A DNA stretch of 64,000 bases. Origin: an uncultured Alphaproteobacteria bacterium (lineage in GTDB: Bacteria > Pseudomonadota > Alphaproteobacteria > CAAHEQ01 > UBA3637). Of this stretch, positions 16,719 to 25,221 are shown in pieces (position 1 is the first letter of the stretch; the number at the start of each line of letters is the position of its first letter). The position numbers and the translations under genes were made by a program. The notes under the pieces were generated by a model that worked only from the letters and a program-made list of their open reading frames with translations, made no database searches and was not told the DNA's origin. Location: NCBI GenBank assembly GCA_934234055.1, contig CAKQGY010000006.1:1-64000 (forward strand), read 5' to 3'.

Positions 16719-17036
16719 TTACTGCACACTGACAAAGGGGCGCGGTTGTTTGCGCGGGCAGGGACGCTTGATCGCCTTGGAGGATTGTGCATACCCCATA
16801 AAGGCATTTGTGATATCGCGTCCGTCGGCATAAATCCGATTGACACAGCGCCGGCATTGCGTATAAACACCGTTGCCCAAGTCCCGGGTTTGAAAGTCCG
16901 AGCATTCGGTGCGCACCTCTACAAATCGCGGCTCGGGCGTGCAGGACGGACATTCTTTTTCCACTTCCACATATTGTGTCTTGGCACAGGCCGTCACTAA
17001 AGCGAATCCGCAAACGATAAATAATAATTTCTTCAT
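16719..17036 (-). CDS. Cysteine-rich lipoprotein
   Basis: 105 aa. Signal peptide with lipobox LVTAC (Cys17) and eight Cys in total, including CPSC and CRRC pairs. AGGAGA before ATG 17036, promoter at 17072-17100. Proline/arginine-rich C-terminus. Function unknown; disulfide-stabilised envelope protein by composition. Confidence 0.75.
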   Translation of the reverse strand: MKKLLFIVCGFALVTACAKTQYVEVEKECPSCTPEPRFVEVRTECSDFQTRDLGNGVYTQCRRCVNRIYADGRDITNAFMGYAQSSKAIKRPCPRKQPRPFVSVQ

Positions 17037-17071
17037 TGTCTCTCCTTTTAAATGCGATAAAAACGAGTACG

Positions 17072-17100
17072 ACTATATCACGAATCCGTGCAAAAATCAA
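17072..17100 (-). promoter_or_regulatory. Promoter of the cysteine-rich lipoprotein
   Basis: Minus strand TTGATT (17100-17095), 17-nt spacer, TATAGT (17077-17072). Confidence 0.65.
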
Positions 17101-17189
17101 TATATTTTTGTATATATTTTTCTAAAAAATCGCAACAGATTGAAAGATAATGATAATTTTTTCATTAAATAATCAGAATAATGTACGTT

Positions 17190-17288
17190 AGGATTCGTCG
17201 ACGGCGGTTTAATCGGGCTCGAATCGCTGAGGGAGGCGTGTGTCCCTTGTCTGACAAGGATCACACCGATTTCGGGACAATTTTTTTG
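17190..17288 (+). ncRNA. Structured leader or small RNA ending in an intrinsic terminator, upstream of nrdD
   Basis: Three possible stems: GATTCG/CGAATC (17192-17197 with 17220-17225); GTGTG..CCTTG/CAAGG..CACAC (17238-17266); and TGTCCC/GGGACA (17241-17246 with 17274-17279) followed by a run of T. The second and third exclude each other, as in a riboswitch or attenuator platform. No known aptamer was recognised. It lies about 210 nt before nrdD. The remainder of the 460-nt gap holds a further inverted repeat AATCCCCT/AGGGGTT near 17350-17373 and nothing else recognisable. Confidence 0.5.
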
Positions 17289-17497
17289 GTTAATAAAGTT
17301 TTAAAGAATCAAAATAAGAAACCACCTTGCAAAAATTTTTTTAAAAAAAGAATCCCCTAAAAACAAGGGGTTAGAAAAAAGCATCAAAATAAATTGATTT
17401 TAACCCTTGACGGGCGCGCCGAAGTATGGTTTTCTGAAAATATCAGAAATATCTCATAACACTATATTTAGTATTAAAAGAAATAACGGAGCACAAA

Positions 17498-19555
17498 ATG
17501 TTGGAAACAACTCAAAACAAAGAAGAAAATACCAACCCGATAGATCTGGGGCCTTTGTCCGATGTTATTCGGCGCGACGGTGAGCGAATCGCTTTTGATG
17601 CGTCCCGCATTGTGGCGGCAATTGCCAAGGCCGGTGAAGCGACAACCGAGTTCGGGAGTGAAGAAGCTTGGCTGTTGACGCAACAAGTTGTTAAAGTTTT
17701 GAAATATCGTTTTTCAAATACGATTGCGCCCAGCATTGAACAAATCCAAGATGTTGTGGAACAAGTGCTGATTTCTTCCAATTACTACAAGACTGCGCGG
17801 GCCTATATTGTTTATCGTGAACAACGCGAAAAAGCGCGCAAAGACAAGCGCGCCGTGGTTGATGCAATTTCGTCTATCAATGAATATCTGGATCGGTCGG
17901 ATTGGCGAGTTAATGCGAACGCGAACCAAGGGTATTCTTTGGGGGGATTGATCTTGAATGTGTCGGGGAAAGTGGTGGCGAACTATTGGTTAAACCATGT
18001 TTATACCCCCGAAATCGGCGAAGCGCACAAAAACGGCGATTATCATATTCATGATTTGGATATGCTGTCGGGGTATTGTGCGGGTTGGTCGCTGCGTGTG
18101 CTGATCGAAGAAGGGTTTAATGGTGTCCCGAACAAAGTGGAGTCCAAGCCGCCCAAGCATTTGGTCTCGGCATTCAGTCAGATGGTGAACTTTTTGGGAA
18201 CGCTGCAAAACGAGTGGGCCGGGGCTCAGGCTTTTTCATCGGCGGATACTTATTTGGCGCCGTTTGTGCGGATTGAAAAGCTGTCGTATGAAGAAGTCAA
18301 GCAGGCCATGCAGTCATTTATCTTTAACCTGAATGTGCCGTCACGGTGGGGAACCCAAACGCCGTTTACGAATTTGACTTTTGATTGGACATGTCCGGCG
18401 GATTTGGCCGAAAAGCACCCGGTTATCGGTGGTCAAATCCAAGATTTCAAGTTCGGTGATCTACAAGCCGAAATGGATATGATCAATCGGGCGTTCCTGG
18501 AAGTAATGCGCGATGGTGATGCTAAAGGGCGTCCGTTTACATTCCCGATTCCGACCTATAATATCACGGATGCTTTCCCGTGGGATTCGCCGAACATTGA
18601 TTTGCTGTTTGAAATGACGGCCAAGTATGGATTGCCGTATTTTTCGAACTATTTGAATTCGGATATGAAACCGTCCGATGTGCGGTCTATGTGCTGCCGG
18701 TTGCGGCTGGACTTGACGGAATTAAAGAAACGAGGCGGCGGATTGTTCGGATCGGCCGAGCAAACGGGCTCTATCGGTGTGGTGACAATCAACTGCGCGC
18801 GGCTGGGATACCTGTATAAAAACGATGAAGAAGGGTTGTATAAGCGCTTAAATGAATTGCTGGATTTGGCCAAGACATCTCTGGAAATCAAGCGTAAGAC
18901 CATTGCGCTGCATATGGATCGCGGGTTGTATCCGTATACCAAGCGTTATTTGGGCACATTCCGCAGTCACTTTTCCACCATCGGGGTGAACGGAATCAAC
19001 GAAATGATTCGGAACTTTACCGGCGATAAGGAAAATATCGCAACTCCCTATGGACGCGAGTTTGCCAAGAAATTGTTGAGCCATATCCGGAATAAGCTGG
19101 TGGCTTATCAGGCCGAAACCGGTAATATGTATAATTTGGAAGCCACTCCGGCCGAAGGGACAACCTATCGCTTTGCGCGGGAAGATCAAAAACGGTTCCC
19201 GGATATTATTCAGGCCGGTACCAAAGAGGCGCCCTATTATACGAATTCGTCGCAGTTGCCGGTGGGCTTTACGAACGATCCGTTCAAGGCCCTGGACTAT
19301 CAGGACGATTTACAAACGCAATATACGGGCGGGACAGTGTTGCACCTGTATATGAACGAGCGTATCTCGTCGGCGGAATCATGTAAGAATTTTGTTCGTC
19401 GAGTCTTGGAAAACTATCGGTTGCCGTATATTTCGGTGACGCCGGTATATTCTATTTGCCCCAAGCACGGCTACTTAAACGGCGAGCATAAATATTGCCC
19501 CATTTGCGATCAGGAATTGATTGACCGCAAACGGAAAGAATTGGAAGCTGTCTAA
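17498..19555 (+). CDS. nrdD: Anaerobic ribonucleoside-triphosphate reductase, large part lacking the glycyl-radical domain
   Basis: 685 aa. N-terminal ATP-cone (~residues 20-110) for allosteric control, then the ten-stranded barrel: YHIHDLDMLSGYCAGWSL, FNLNVPSRWGTQTPFTNLT, SMCCRLRLDL with its Cys pair, SIGVVTINCARLGY, and a C-terminal zinc-binding segment (SICPKHGY...CPIC). The protein then stops at RKELEAV. The C-terminal motif RV(M/C)GY carrying the glycyl radical is not in this frame but in the next gene. Converts NTPs to dNTPs without oxygen. In an operon with the radical-domain gene and nrdG. Confidence 0.95.
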   Translation: MLETTQNKEENTNPIDLGPLSDVIRRDGERIAFDASRIVAAIAKAGEATTEFGSEEAWLLTQQVVKVLKYRFSNTIAPSIEQIQDVVEQVLISSNYYKTARAYIVYREQREKARKDKRAVVDAISSINEYLDRSDWRVNANANQGYSLGGLILNVSGKVVANYWLNHVYTPEIGEAHKNGDYHIHDLDMLSGYCAGWSLRVLIEEGFNGVPNKVESKPPKHLVSAFSQMVNFLGTLQNEWAGAQAFSSADTYLAPFVRIEKLSYEEVKQAMQSFIFNLNVPSRWGTQTPFTNLTFDWTCPADLAEKHPVIGGQIQDFKFGDLQAEMDMINRAFLEVMRDGDAKGRPFTFPIPTYNITDAFPWDSPNIDLLFEMTAKYGLPYFSNYLNSDMKPSDVRSMCCRLRLDLTELKKRGGGLFGSAEQTGSIGVVTINCARLGYLYKNDEEGLYKRLNELLDLAKTSLEIKRKTIALHMDRGLYPYTKRYLGTFRSHFSTIGVNGINEMIRNFTGDKENIATPYGREFAKKLLSHIRNKLVAYQAETGNMYNLEATPAEGTTYRFAREDQKRFPDIIQAGTKEAPYYTNSSQLPVGFTNDPFKALDYQDDLQTQYTGGTVLHLYMNERISSAESCKNFVRRVLENYRLPYISVTPVYSICPKHGYLNGEHKYCPICDQELIDRKRKELEAV

Positions 19556-19574
19556 TCAAGAAAGGAGAAACAAC

Positions 19575-19760
19575 ATGACAGATAAAGAAATTTTGGAAAT
19601 CAACGAATCATCGCGTCAGCCGGTCGAGTGCTGGACACGGGTTATGGGATATTTTCGCCCGTATAGCCAGTTTAATAAAGGCAAAAAAAGCGAGTTTGAC
19701 GAACGTGTTTGGTTCGTGGAAGATAATGCCTGCCCGTGCGAGCTGCGTAAAGCCGGCTAG
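19575..19760 (+). CDS. Separate glycyl-radical domain of NrdD (61 aa)
   Basis: 61 aa from ATG 19575, which has its own ribosome site (AAAGGAGA). The sequence CWTRVMGYFRPYSQFNKGKK is the classic C-terminal glycyl-radical loop of class III reductases, with the radical glycine at residue 25; a CPC pair lies near the end. It begins 19 nt after the nrdD stop, in a different frame, with a clean start, so it looks like a true separate gene and not a sequencing frameshift. By analogy with YfiD, which supplies a radical domain to pyruvate formate-lyase, it would insert into the NrdD barrel and be activated by NrdG. Confidence 0.88.
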   Translation: MTDKEILEINESSRQPVECWTRVMGYFRPYSQFNKGKKSEFDERVWFVEDNACPCELRKAG

Positions 19761-19769
19761 GGGCATGGC

Positions 19770-20459
19770 ATGTTGACGGTTGCAGGACTGATCCCCTTTA
19801 CAACAATAGATTTCCCAGGGAAATTGGCAGCCGTCATTTTTTTACAGGGATGCCCGCTCAGGTGTCCCTTTTGTCATAATCGAGCCTTGCAGATTGAGGG
19901 AACGCCCACGGACATCGGTTGGCCCGAAATTGATGTGTTTTTGGCTAATCGACGCCGGCAACTGGACGGGATTGTGTTGTCGGGGGGTGAGCCACTGAAA
20001 AACCCGCAAGTCTTGGATCTGATCACGCAAATTAAAAATCAGGGCTATCAGGTGGGGGTGCATACCTCGGGTGTTTATCCGGATATATTGGAACGGGCGT
20101 TGCCAAGCCTGGATTGGGTCGGCTTGGATATCAAGGCACCCTGGGATAAATATGCATTGTTGACCGGGCGCGGGCAGGTGGCTCCATTAGTTCAAAAAAG
20201 TTTGGATTTATTACTGCAATCCGGCAAAGCATTTGAGACACGCACGACCTGTGATCCGCGGTACTTATCCCGGGCGGATATTGCCGCGATCGGGCGTGAT
20301 TTATCGGGCAGGGGTGTTCGGTGCTATGTGCTGCAAAAATACCGGACTTTTGAGGGGGATTCCAATCCGCCTGAGGAGTCGGCGATTGCTTCTTTCTTTC
20401 GTGATACCGAATTACTGGCGGAACTGCGCGTCCTGTTTCCGCAATTCGGAACGCGCTGA
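19770..20459 (+). CDS. nrdG: Anaerobic ribonucleotide reductase activating enzyme (radical SAM)
   Basis: 229 aa. Begins TVAGLIPFTTIDFPGKLA, then the radical-SAM cluster motif CPLRCPFCHN (CxxxCxxC), SGGEPL for SAM binding, and DIKAPW. It generates the glycyl radical on the reductase using SAM and a 4Fe-4S cluster. Length and motifs fit the NrdG2 subgroup. ATG 19770 lies 9 nt after the radical-domain gene, with a weak GGGG ribosome site. Confidence 0.92.
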   Translation: MLTVAGLIPFTTIDFPGKLAAVIFLQGCPLRCPFCHNRALQIEGTPTDIGWPEIDVFLANRRRQLDGIVLSGGEPLKNPQVLDLITQIKNQGYQVGVHTSGVYPDILERALPSLDWVGLDIKAPWDKYALLTGRGQVAPLVQKSLDLLLQSGKAFETRTTCDPRYLSRADIAAIGRDLSGRGVRCYVLQKYRTFEGDSNPPEESAIASFFRDTELLAELRVLFPQFGTR

Positions 20460-22529
20460 CTATCGTCCGTCAAAAGCCGATTTATGTACTCCCCATTTTA
20501 AGAAGGATGAACTGTCGGTATGCGCTTTTTGATTCAGGTCTTTTTCAGCTTCTTGCCGGCGTTGCAGCAGGTTGGAAATGGACAAGGATATAAACTTTTG
20601 AATATCGTGTTTCACCGAACCGCTGTGGTCGGATGAATCCCGATCACGGCTTTTAACCAAATCCAGATAGGCGCTTTTTTCGCTTTCGGTCGTGAACGGA
20701 TAAACCTGAATATCCGTGGGCAGGCGATCTACGCCGTGCTTGGCCACAAAATCTTTAATCCGATCCGGATTCTGCGTGGGCGCGAAATCCACAACCTGCG
20801 TGATGTTCAGGTGCTTTAAGTCATCGGGATTGTGCGTGGTATACAGGATTGTTCGCTTTTGCTTTTTGCCGTCAATTTCAATATAGTCATCATTCAACAT
20901 ATCCAGCATTTTTCGCGACAGCGTCGGATCAACGCCCGAAGTCGGCTCGTCAAATACCAGGATTCGCTTGGGGGATAAATAGGCTTGCAAGAACAAGATT
21001 CGCTTCTTCTCGCCGCCGCTCATTTCCCGGAACAGTTTCGGTTCGCGTCCTTTGCCCGGCGTTTCTTTGTAAAGACCCAGTTCCAGATTCTCGGCCGCAG
21101 CGACCAAGTGCTCCTCTTTCATATAAGGATTGCCGGCACGCAAAATGTCCAGCCCCGTTTGCCCGTCGTTTTCAATATCCTGAAAGCAAAAGGCAATATG
21201 CCGATTGACGGCATCTTTGGGCGTGTCGGTCAGTTTGACGCCCTTAAACGCCTGCCCCTGACCGACGCCATAGGAAATGGAGCCATAGGTCAAATCGTCG
21301 GCATGACGCAACAGTTTATAAAAGGTGGATTTCCCCGCGCCCGAGGCTCCGCCGATGATGTTGATTCCCGGGCCAAAGAAAATGGTGTTGTCCGATTGAA
21401 TCGCCGGTATATCACTGCGCAGTCCAACCCGATCGGATTCCGATCCGTTATATCGGTGGGCATAGCAAATATTTTTCAGGCAAATCGTATCCGCGTGATC
21501 CGGTATCTTGGCTGATCCGTATTCCAAATCATAGACCTTGTTATGGCGAATGTTGTTATATTGCGCATACATGGTATCCGAGGCCGACCTCATTCTGAAA
21601 TGTGCATCTTGCATTTTTAAAATGCTGTTGTTGATGACATTCGTTCCCATCCAAATGGTCGCCATGGCACTGATCGGCATACCGGTTGCCCAACAACCGA
21701 CCAAGACTCCCGCATTGATCAGGGCCGTTGAGATAAACGAGCGCGAGATGTTCTTTTGTACCTTTCCCAAGATACGCTGAACAATGCCCAATTGTTCTTG
21801 TGTTTTTTGATCTAACTTTTTGAAAAGAAGGTCGCCGGATTGTGTGTTGCTTTTCAGGGCCGGGTTTGCCAAAGCCGCATATTGAGCCCGGTTCACTTTC
21901 TGGATTGATTTAACCAGGGCATCTTGTTCCTCTTGCAGTGTTTTTCGTCGTGCTTTGGCCAGGGGTGCCGTGGCCAGTAGTGTGGCGGCGCTGGCGGTGG
22001 CGGTAATGCCGGCCGTGATTCCCAAGGAGGCCAGAGCTGTCCCGCCGGCGACGGCCGCGCCCAGTCCCACCAACGGCGGAATGGCCATCAACGAAAGGGA
22101 TAACCCGATACTCCACAGGCCGCTTTTGAACGCGGTTCGCGATCGAATAAAGCGCACGGCATCGTTGGACAGATTCCGAATACCGCTGCTTAATACTTCG
22201 GCAGTTTTAACTTCGCGCTCAATTTCGGGCATATCTCGATCGGCTTCGCGTCCGAAAATCGTGAACAATTTGTTCCAAATTTGCTGATAGTCCGGATTGT
22301 CTTTCCAGTCTTTGACGGATTGAATGTATGAAGTCCCTTGGGTCAGACCGGCAAACCCGACCAAAGCTTCACCGCTGCGCCCCGTCCAGGGAGCCAAAAT
22401 GGAGGAAATCGGCGAAATGATGTTCGTAAGCATTTCGCGACGAACAGTACCGGCTTTTTCTTTTTTAACCATATTTTCAACACGTTTTGCAAATTCCAAA
22501 GCGGCTTGTTCATTTTCAACTGTATTCAT
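20460..22529 (-). CDS. ABC transporter, fused membrane and ATPase domains
   Basis: 689 aa; AAGGAGA before ATG 22529. Long, mostly hydrophilic N-terminus (~150 aa), then hydrophobic segments (LSLSLMAIPPLVGLGAAVAGG and following; a second pair near ALINAGVLVGCWATGMP). A C-terminal ATPase carries Walker A GGASGAGKST, signature MSGGEKKR, Walker B ILVFDEPTSGVD and switch His (TTHN). The nucleotide-binding half is orthodox, but only about four membrane segments are evident against six in a normal exporter half, and the tail after the ATPase is a charged ~100 aa. Substrate unknown. Confidence 0.75.
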   Translation of the reverse strand: MNTVENEQAALEFAKRVENMVKKEKAGTVRREMLTNIISPISSILAPWTGRSGEALVGFAGLTQGTSYIQSVKDWKDNPDYQQIWNKLFTIFGREADRDMPEIEREVKTAEVLSSGIRNLSNDAVRFIRSRTAFKSGLWSIGLSLSLMAIPPLVGLGAAVAGGTALASLGITAGITATASAATLLATAPLAKARRKTLQEEQDALVKSIQKVNRAQYAALANPALKSNTQSGDLLFKKLDQKTQEQLGIVQRILGKVQKNISRSFISTALINAGVLVGCWATGMPISAMATIWMGTNVINNSILKMQDAHFRMRSASDTMYAQYNNIRHNKVYDLEYGSAKIPDHADTICLKNICYAHRYNGSESDRVGLRSDIPAIQSDNTIFFGPGINIIGGASGAGKSTFYKLLRHADDLTYGSISYGVGQGQAFKGVKLTDTPKDAVNRHIAFCFQDIENDGQTGLDILRAGNPYMKEEHLVAAAENLELGLYKETPGKGREPKLFREMSGGEKKRILFLQAYLSPKRILVFDEPTSGVDPTLSRKMLDMLNDDYIEIDGKKQKRTILYTTHNPDDLKHLNITQVVDFAPTQNPDRIKDFVAKHGVDRLPTDIQVYPFTTESEKSAYLDLVKSRDRDSSDHSGSVKHDIQKFISLSISNLLQRRQEAEKDLNQKAHTDSSSFLKWGVHKSAFDGR

Positions 22530-22551
22530 CAGGGTCTCCTTATGTAGTTTG

Positions 22552-22579
22552 ATTATATCACAAAACGATAAAAAGTCAA
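22552..22579 (-). promoter_or_regulatory. Promoter of the ABC transporter
   Basis: Minus strand TTGACT (22579-22574), 16-nt spacer, TATAAT (22557-22552). Confidence 0.8.
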
Positions 22580-22595
22580 ATTGATATTTTTTTTC

Positions 22596-22624
22596 TTGAC
22601 TTTTGGGAAAAAATCTGGCAAAAT
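22596..22624 (+). promoter_or_regulatory. Promoter of tRNA-His
   Basis: TTGACT (22596-22601), 17-nt spacer, CAAAAT (22619-22624), 17 nt before the tRNA. Back-to-back with the ABC promoter. Confidence 0.7.
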
Positions 22625-22641
22625 AGCCAACATCAACGAAT

Positions 22642-22719
22642 GGCGGATGTAGCTCAGTTGGTTAGAGCGCTGGTTTGTGGTACCAGATGTCGTGAGTTCG
22701 AGTCTCATCTTCCGCCCCA
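22642..22719 (+). tRNA. tRNA-His (anticodon GUG)
   Basis: 78 nt with encoded CCA. Anticodon loop TTGTGGT gives GUG. The extra G at 22642 opposite discriminator C (22716) is the G-1:C73 identity pair of tRNA-His. Acceptor GCGGATG/CTTCCGC has one T-T mismatch at position 6. Confidence 0.94.
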
Positions 22720-22771
22720 TCTTCAAGCGACAGCGGTGTTATCTTTATGTGGTCAGGAAGGAGACTATCAT

Positions 22772-23272
22772 TTGAATTTTATTTATGAACATTTTGATGC
22801 GATTTTTGCCACCGGGGCGCTGGTTATGTTTGTGGGGTGCCCGATTTTGTTGGGCTTGGCAATCTATTATGGCGGTTATTGTGAACGCGCCGTGGATAAA
22901 GAGGACTTTGAAAAAATAGATCGCTATTTACAATGGGTTAATCCGATTCGTCGGATCCAAAGTGTGCTGGCCTCGGCCATAGAACAAAATAAAAAGAATG
23001 TTGTGTTGTATATGTTATCGCGTGGCGTGCCGCAACAGGTTTTAAATCAGGTGCTGCTGGATGCCATTTTTTTCGGGCGAGGTCCGATTTTATCATTGTT
23101 GCTAAAATATGGGGCGGATCCGAATGCACAGTGTCGTGCTCCATTTGGGAGTGTCACACCTTTGGAATTTGCAACTTTTGAAGATGGCGTTGAAAATCGG
23201 AAAAAAATGATAGAAATCTTACGCAATGACCCCAGATTTGATCCGACAAAGCATAATCTTTCCGAAGAATAA
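22772..23272 (+). CDS. Membrane protein with ankyrin-like repeat
   Basis: 166 aa. TTG 22772 is chosen because AAGGAG (22758-22763) sits 8 nt before it; the longer frame from 22640 reads through tRNA-His and is rejected. One N-terminal transmembrane helix (TGALVMFVGCPILLGLAIYY) is followed by a cytoplasmic domain with an ankyrin-like unit (LLLKYGADPNAQ...TPLEFATF...MIEIL). It sits 52 nt behind the tRNA and may be transcribed with it. Resembles in style the ankyrin-like gene at 25221. Confidence 0.65.
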   Translation: MNFIYEHFDAIFATGALVMFVGCPILLGLAIYYGGYCERAVDKEDFEKIDRYLQWVNPIRRIQSVLASAIEQNKKNVVLYMLSRGVPQQVLNQVLLDAIFFGRGPILSLLLKYGADPNAQCRAPFGSVTPLEFATFEDGVENRKKMIEILRNDPRFDPTKHNLSEE

Positions 23273-23280
23273 TAAAAAAA

Positions 23281-23309
23281 AAACGGAGGCACTTGCTGTC
23301 TCCGTTTTT
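23281..23309. terminator. Bidirectional terminator
   Basis: AAACGGAGgCA-cttgc-TGtCTCCGTTTTT between the ankyrin-like gene and clpX. Confidence 0.9.
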
Positions 23310-23325
23310 ATAAGTCAACCACAGA

Positions 23326-24615
23326 CTAGCCGGCCTTGTCCGCAGGTGTATCGTAAATAAATATCGGCTTGGCTTTGCCATCAACGACTTTGTCATTGAT
23401 GACTACTTCTTTCAAGCCCTTCATCGTCGGTAAGTCATACATTAAATCCAATAGTAATCCTTCCATAATAGAGCGTAGGCCCCGAGCCCCGGTTCCGCGG
23501 GATAAGGCTTGCTTGGCAACGGCGGCCGCAGCTTCGGATGTGAAAGTCAAATCCACACCGTCCATTTTGAACATAGCTTGATATTGCTTGACCAACGCGT
23601 TTTTGGGCTCGGTCAAAATTTTCACCAAAGCCGTTTCGTCCAAGTCCGTTAAACTGACCACCACCGGCAAGCGCCCGATAAATTCGGGAATCAAACCATA
23701 TTTCAACAAGTCAGACGGCTCTAATTTAGACAACAGTTCGCCGGTTTTCTTATCGCCTTTCTCACGGACAGACGCCCCGAAACCGACCGAATAACTGGCC
23801 TCACGGTTTTCAATGACTTTGTCCAGCCCCGCAAAAGCTCCGCCACAGATGAATAAAATATGCTGCGTATTGACTTGAATATACTCTTGATTGGGGTGTT
23901 TTCGGCCGCCCTGCGGGGGAAGGGAAGCCACGGTTCCTTCCATCAATTTCAATAAAGCCTGTTGCACACCTTCGCCCGACACATCACGCGTGATAGAGGG
24001 GCCGTCGGACTTGCGCGAAATTTTGTCAATTTCATCAATATAGATAATGCCGCGTTCGGCTTTGGCCACATCGTAATTCGCATTTTGCAACAGTTTCAAG
24101 ACGACATTTTCCACATCTTCCCCGACATAGCCGGCTTCGGTTAAAGTGGTGGCATCGGCAATGGCAAACGGCACATCCAGCGTTCGCGCCAAAGTTTTGG
24201 CCAGCAAAGTCTTGCCCGAGCCCGTCGGCCCCAGCAACAAAATATTTGATTTTTCCAAATCCACATCACCTTGCTTTTCTTTGCTGTTCAGACGCTTGTA
24301 ATGGTTGTAAACAGCGACGGACAAGACTTTTTTGGCTTTGTCCTGCCCGATGACATATTCGTCCAAAAATTGGTGAATTTCTTGCGGTGTTTTCAAAATC
24401 GGTGTCGTTTTTTCGGGCGCTGTTTCTTTGGCCTCATTGTTGCCCGCATCAATCACATCGCGGCACAAGTCCACACATTCGTCGCAAATAAAAACGGTTT
24501 TAACTTCGCCGTCCCGAGATTTCAAAGCACGCCCCGAAATAAGGCGACGTACCTCGTTTTGTGTTTTACCGCAAAAGGAACAGCGGCGGATTTCTTCTTC
24601 TTGCTTATCGGTCAT
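23326..24615 (-). CDS. clpX: ClpX ATP-dependent unfoldase
   Basis: 429 aa, full length. N-terminal zinc-binding domain (CSFCGK...CDECVDLC), Walker A GPTGSGKTLLAKTLA, Walker B IIYIDEIDKI, pore loop near AGYVGED, sensor/arginine motif GTGARGLRSIME and the ClpP-docking loop IGF-type segment (SVGFGA region). Unfolds tagged proteins and feeds them to ClpP. ATG 24615 is 3 nt after the clpP stop. Confidence 0.98.
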   Translation of the reverse strand: MTDKQEEEIRRCSFCGKTQNEVRRLISGRALKSRDGEVKTVFICDECVDLCRDVIDAGNNEAKETAPEKTTPILKTPQEIHQFLDEYVIGQDKAKKVLSVAVYNHYKRLNSKEKQGDVDLEKSNILLLGPTGSGKTLLAKTLARTLDVPFAIADATTLTEAGYVGEDVENVVLKLLQNANYDVAKAERGIIYIDEIDKISRKSDGPSITRDVSGEGVQQALLKLMEGTVASLPPQGGRKHPNQEYIQVNTQHILFICGGAFAGLDKVIENREASYSVGFGASVREKGDKKTGELLSKLEPSDLLKYGLIPEFIGRLPVVVSLTDLDETALVKILTEPKNALVKQYQAMFKMDGVDLTFTSEAAAAVAKQALSRGTGARGLRSIMEGLLLDLMYDLPTMKGLKEVVINDKVVDGKAKPIFIYDTPADKAG

Positions 24616-24618
24616 TTT

Positions 24619-25221
24619 TTACTCCGGTCTGGTTGAAATGACGGCATCAATAAGGCCAAACTTTTGCGCTTCTTCGGCCGTCATAAAGTTATCGCGCTCC
24701 ATGGCTTGCTCGATGGTTTTCAGGGATTGCCCCGTTTGCTCCACATAGATTTGATTCAGGCGTGCCTTGATAGATAAGATTTCCTTGACATGAATTTCCA
24801 TATCGGTGGCTTGACCCTGGAACCCGCCCGAGGGCTGATGAATCATCACCCGCGCGTTGGGCAGGGCAAACCGCCGCCCTTTCTCTCCGCAGGTTAGCAG
24901 CAGCGACCCCATAGAGGCAGCCTGTCCCATGCAAACGGTTGATACCGGGCATTTGATGTAGTTCATGGTGTCCAAAATCGCCAATCCCGATGTCACAACA
25001 CCGCCGGGGGAATTGATGTAGAACGAGATTTCTTTTTTGGGATTTTCGGCCTCCAAAAACAGCAATTGTGCGCAGATCAGACTGGCGACTTCATCATTGA
25101 CTTGGCCGGTCAGAAAGACAATGCGCTCCTTTAATAAACGCGAATAAATATCAAAAGCACGCTCTCCGCGCCCTGTCGTTTCAATCACGGTCGGAACCAG
25201 TGTGTTATCTGTAATTTGCAT
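24619..25221 (-). CDS. clpP: ClpP protease subunit
   Basis: 200 aa from ATG 25221, with GGAGA upstream (the longer frame overlaps the preceding gene). Catalytic triad visible: Ser in CMGQAASMGSLL, His in ARVMIHQPSGG, Asp in MERDNFMTAEEA. Forms the tetradecameric proteolytic chamber. The start overlaps the preceding stop by 1 nt, in the order tig - ankyrin-like gene - clpP - clpX. Confidence 0.98.
   Translation of the reverse strand: MQITDNTLVPTVIETTGRGERAFDIYSRLLKERIVFLTGQVNDEVASLICAQLLFLEAENPKKEISFYINSPGGVVTSGLAILDTMNYIKCPVSTVCMGQAASMGSLLLTCGEKGRRFALPNARVMIHQPSGGFQGQATDMEIHVKEILSIKARLNQIYVEQTGQSLKTIEQAMERDNFMTAEEAQKFGLIDAVISTRPE

Noticed and set aside
17300..17497. FNR or NrdR operator before nrdD
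   Set aside because: No TTGAT-N4-ATCAA or paired NrdR-box was found; only half sites that are expected in AT-rich DNA.
22640..22771. N-terminal extension of the ankyrin-like membrane protein
   Set aside because: It is a translation of tRNA-His; the ribosome site selects TTG 22772.
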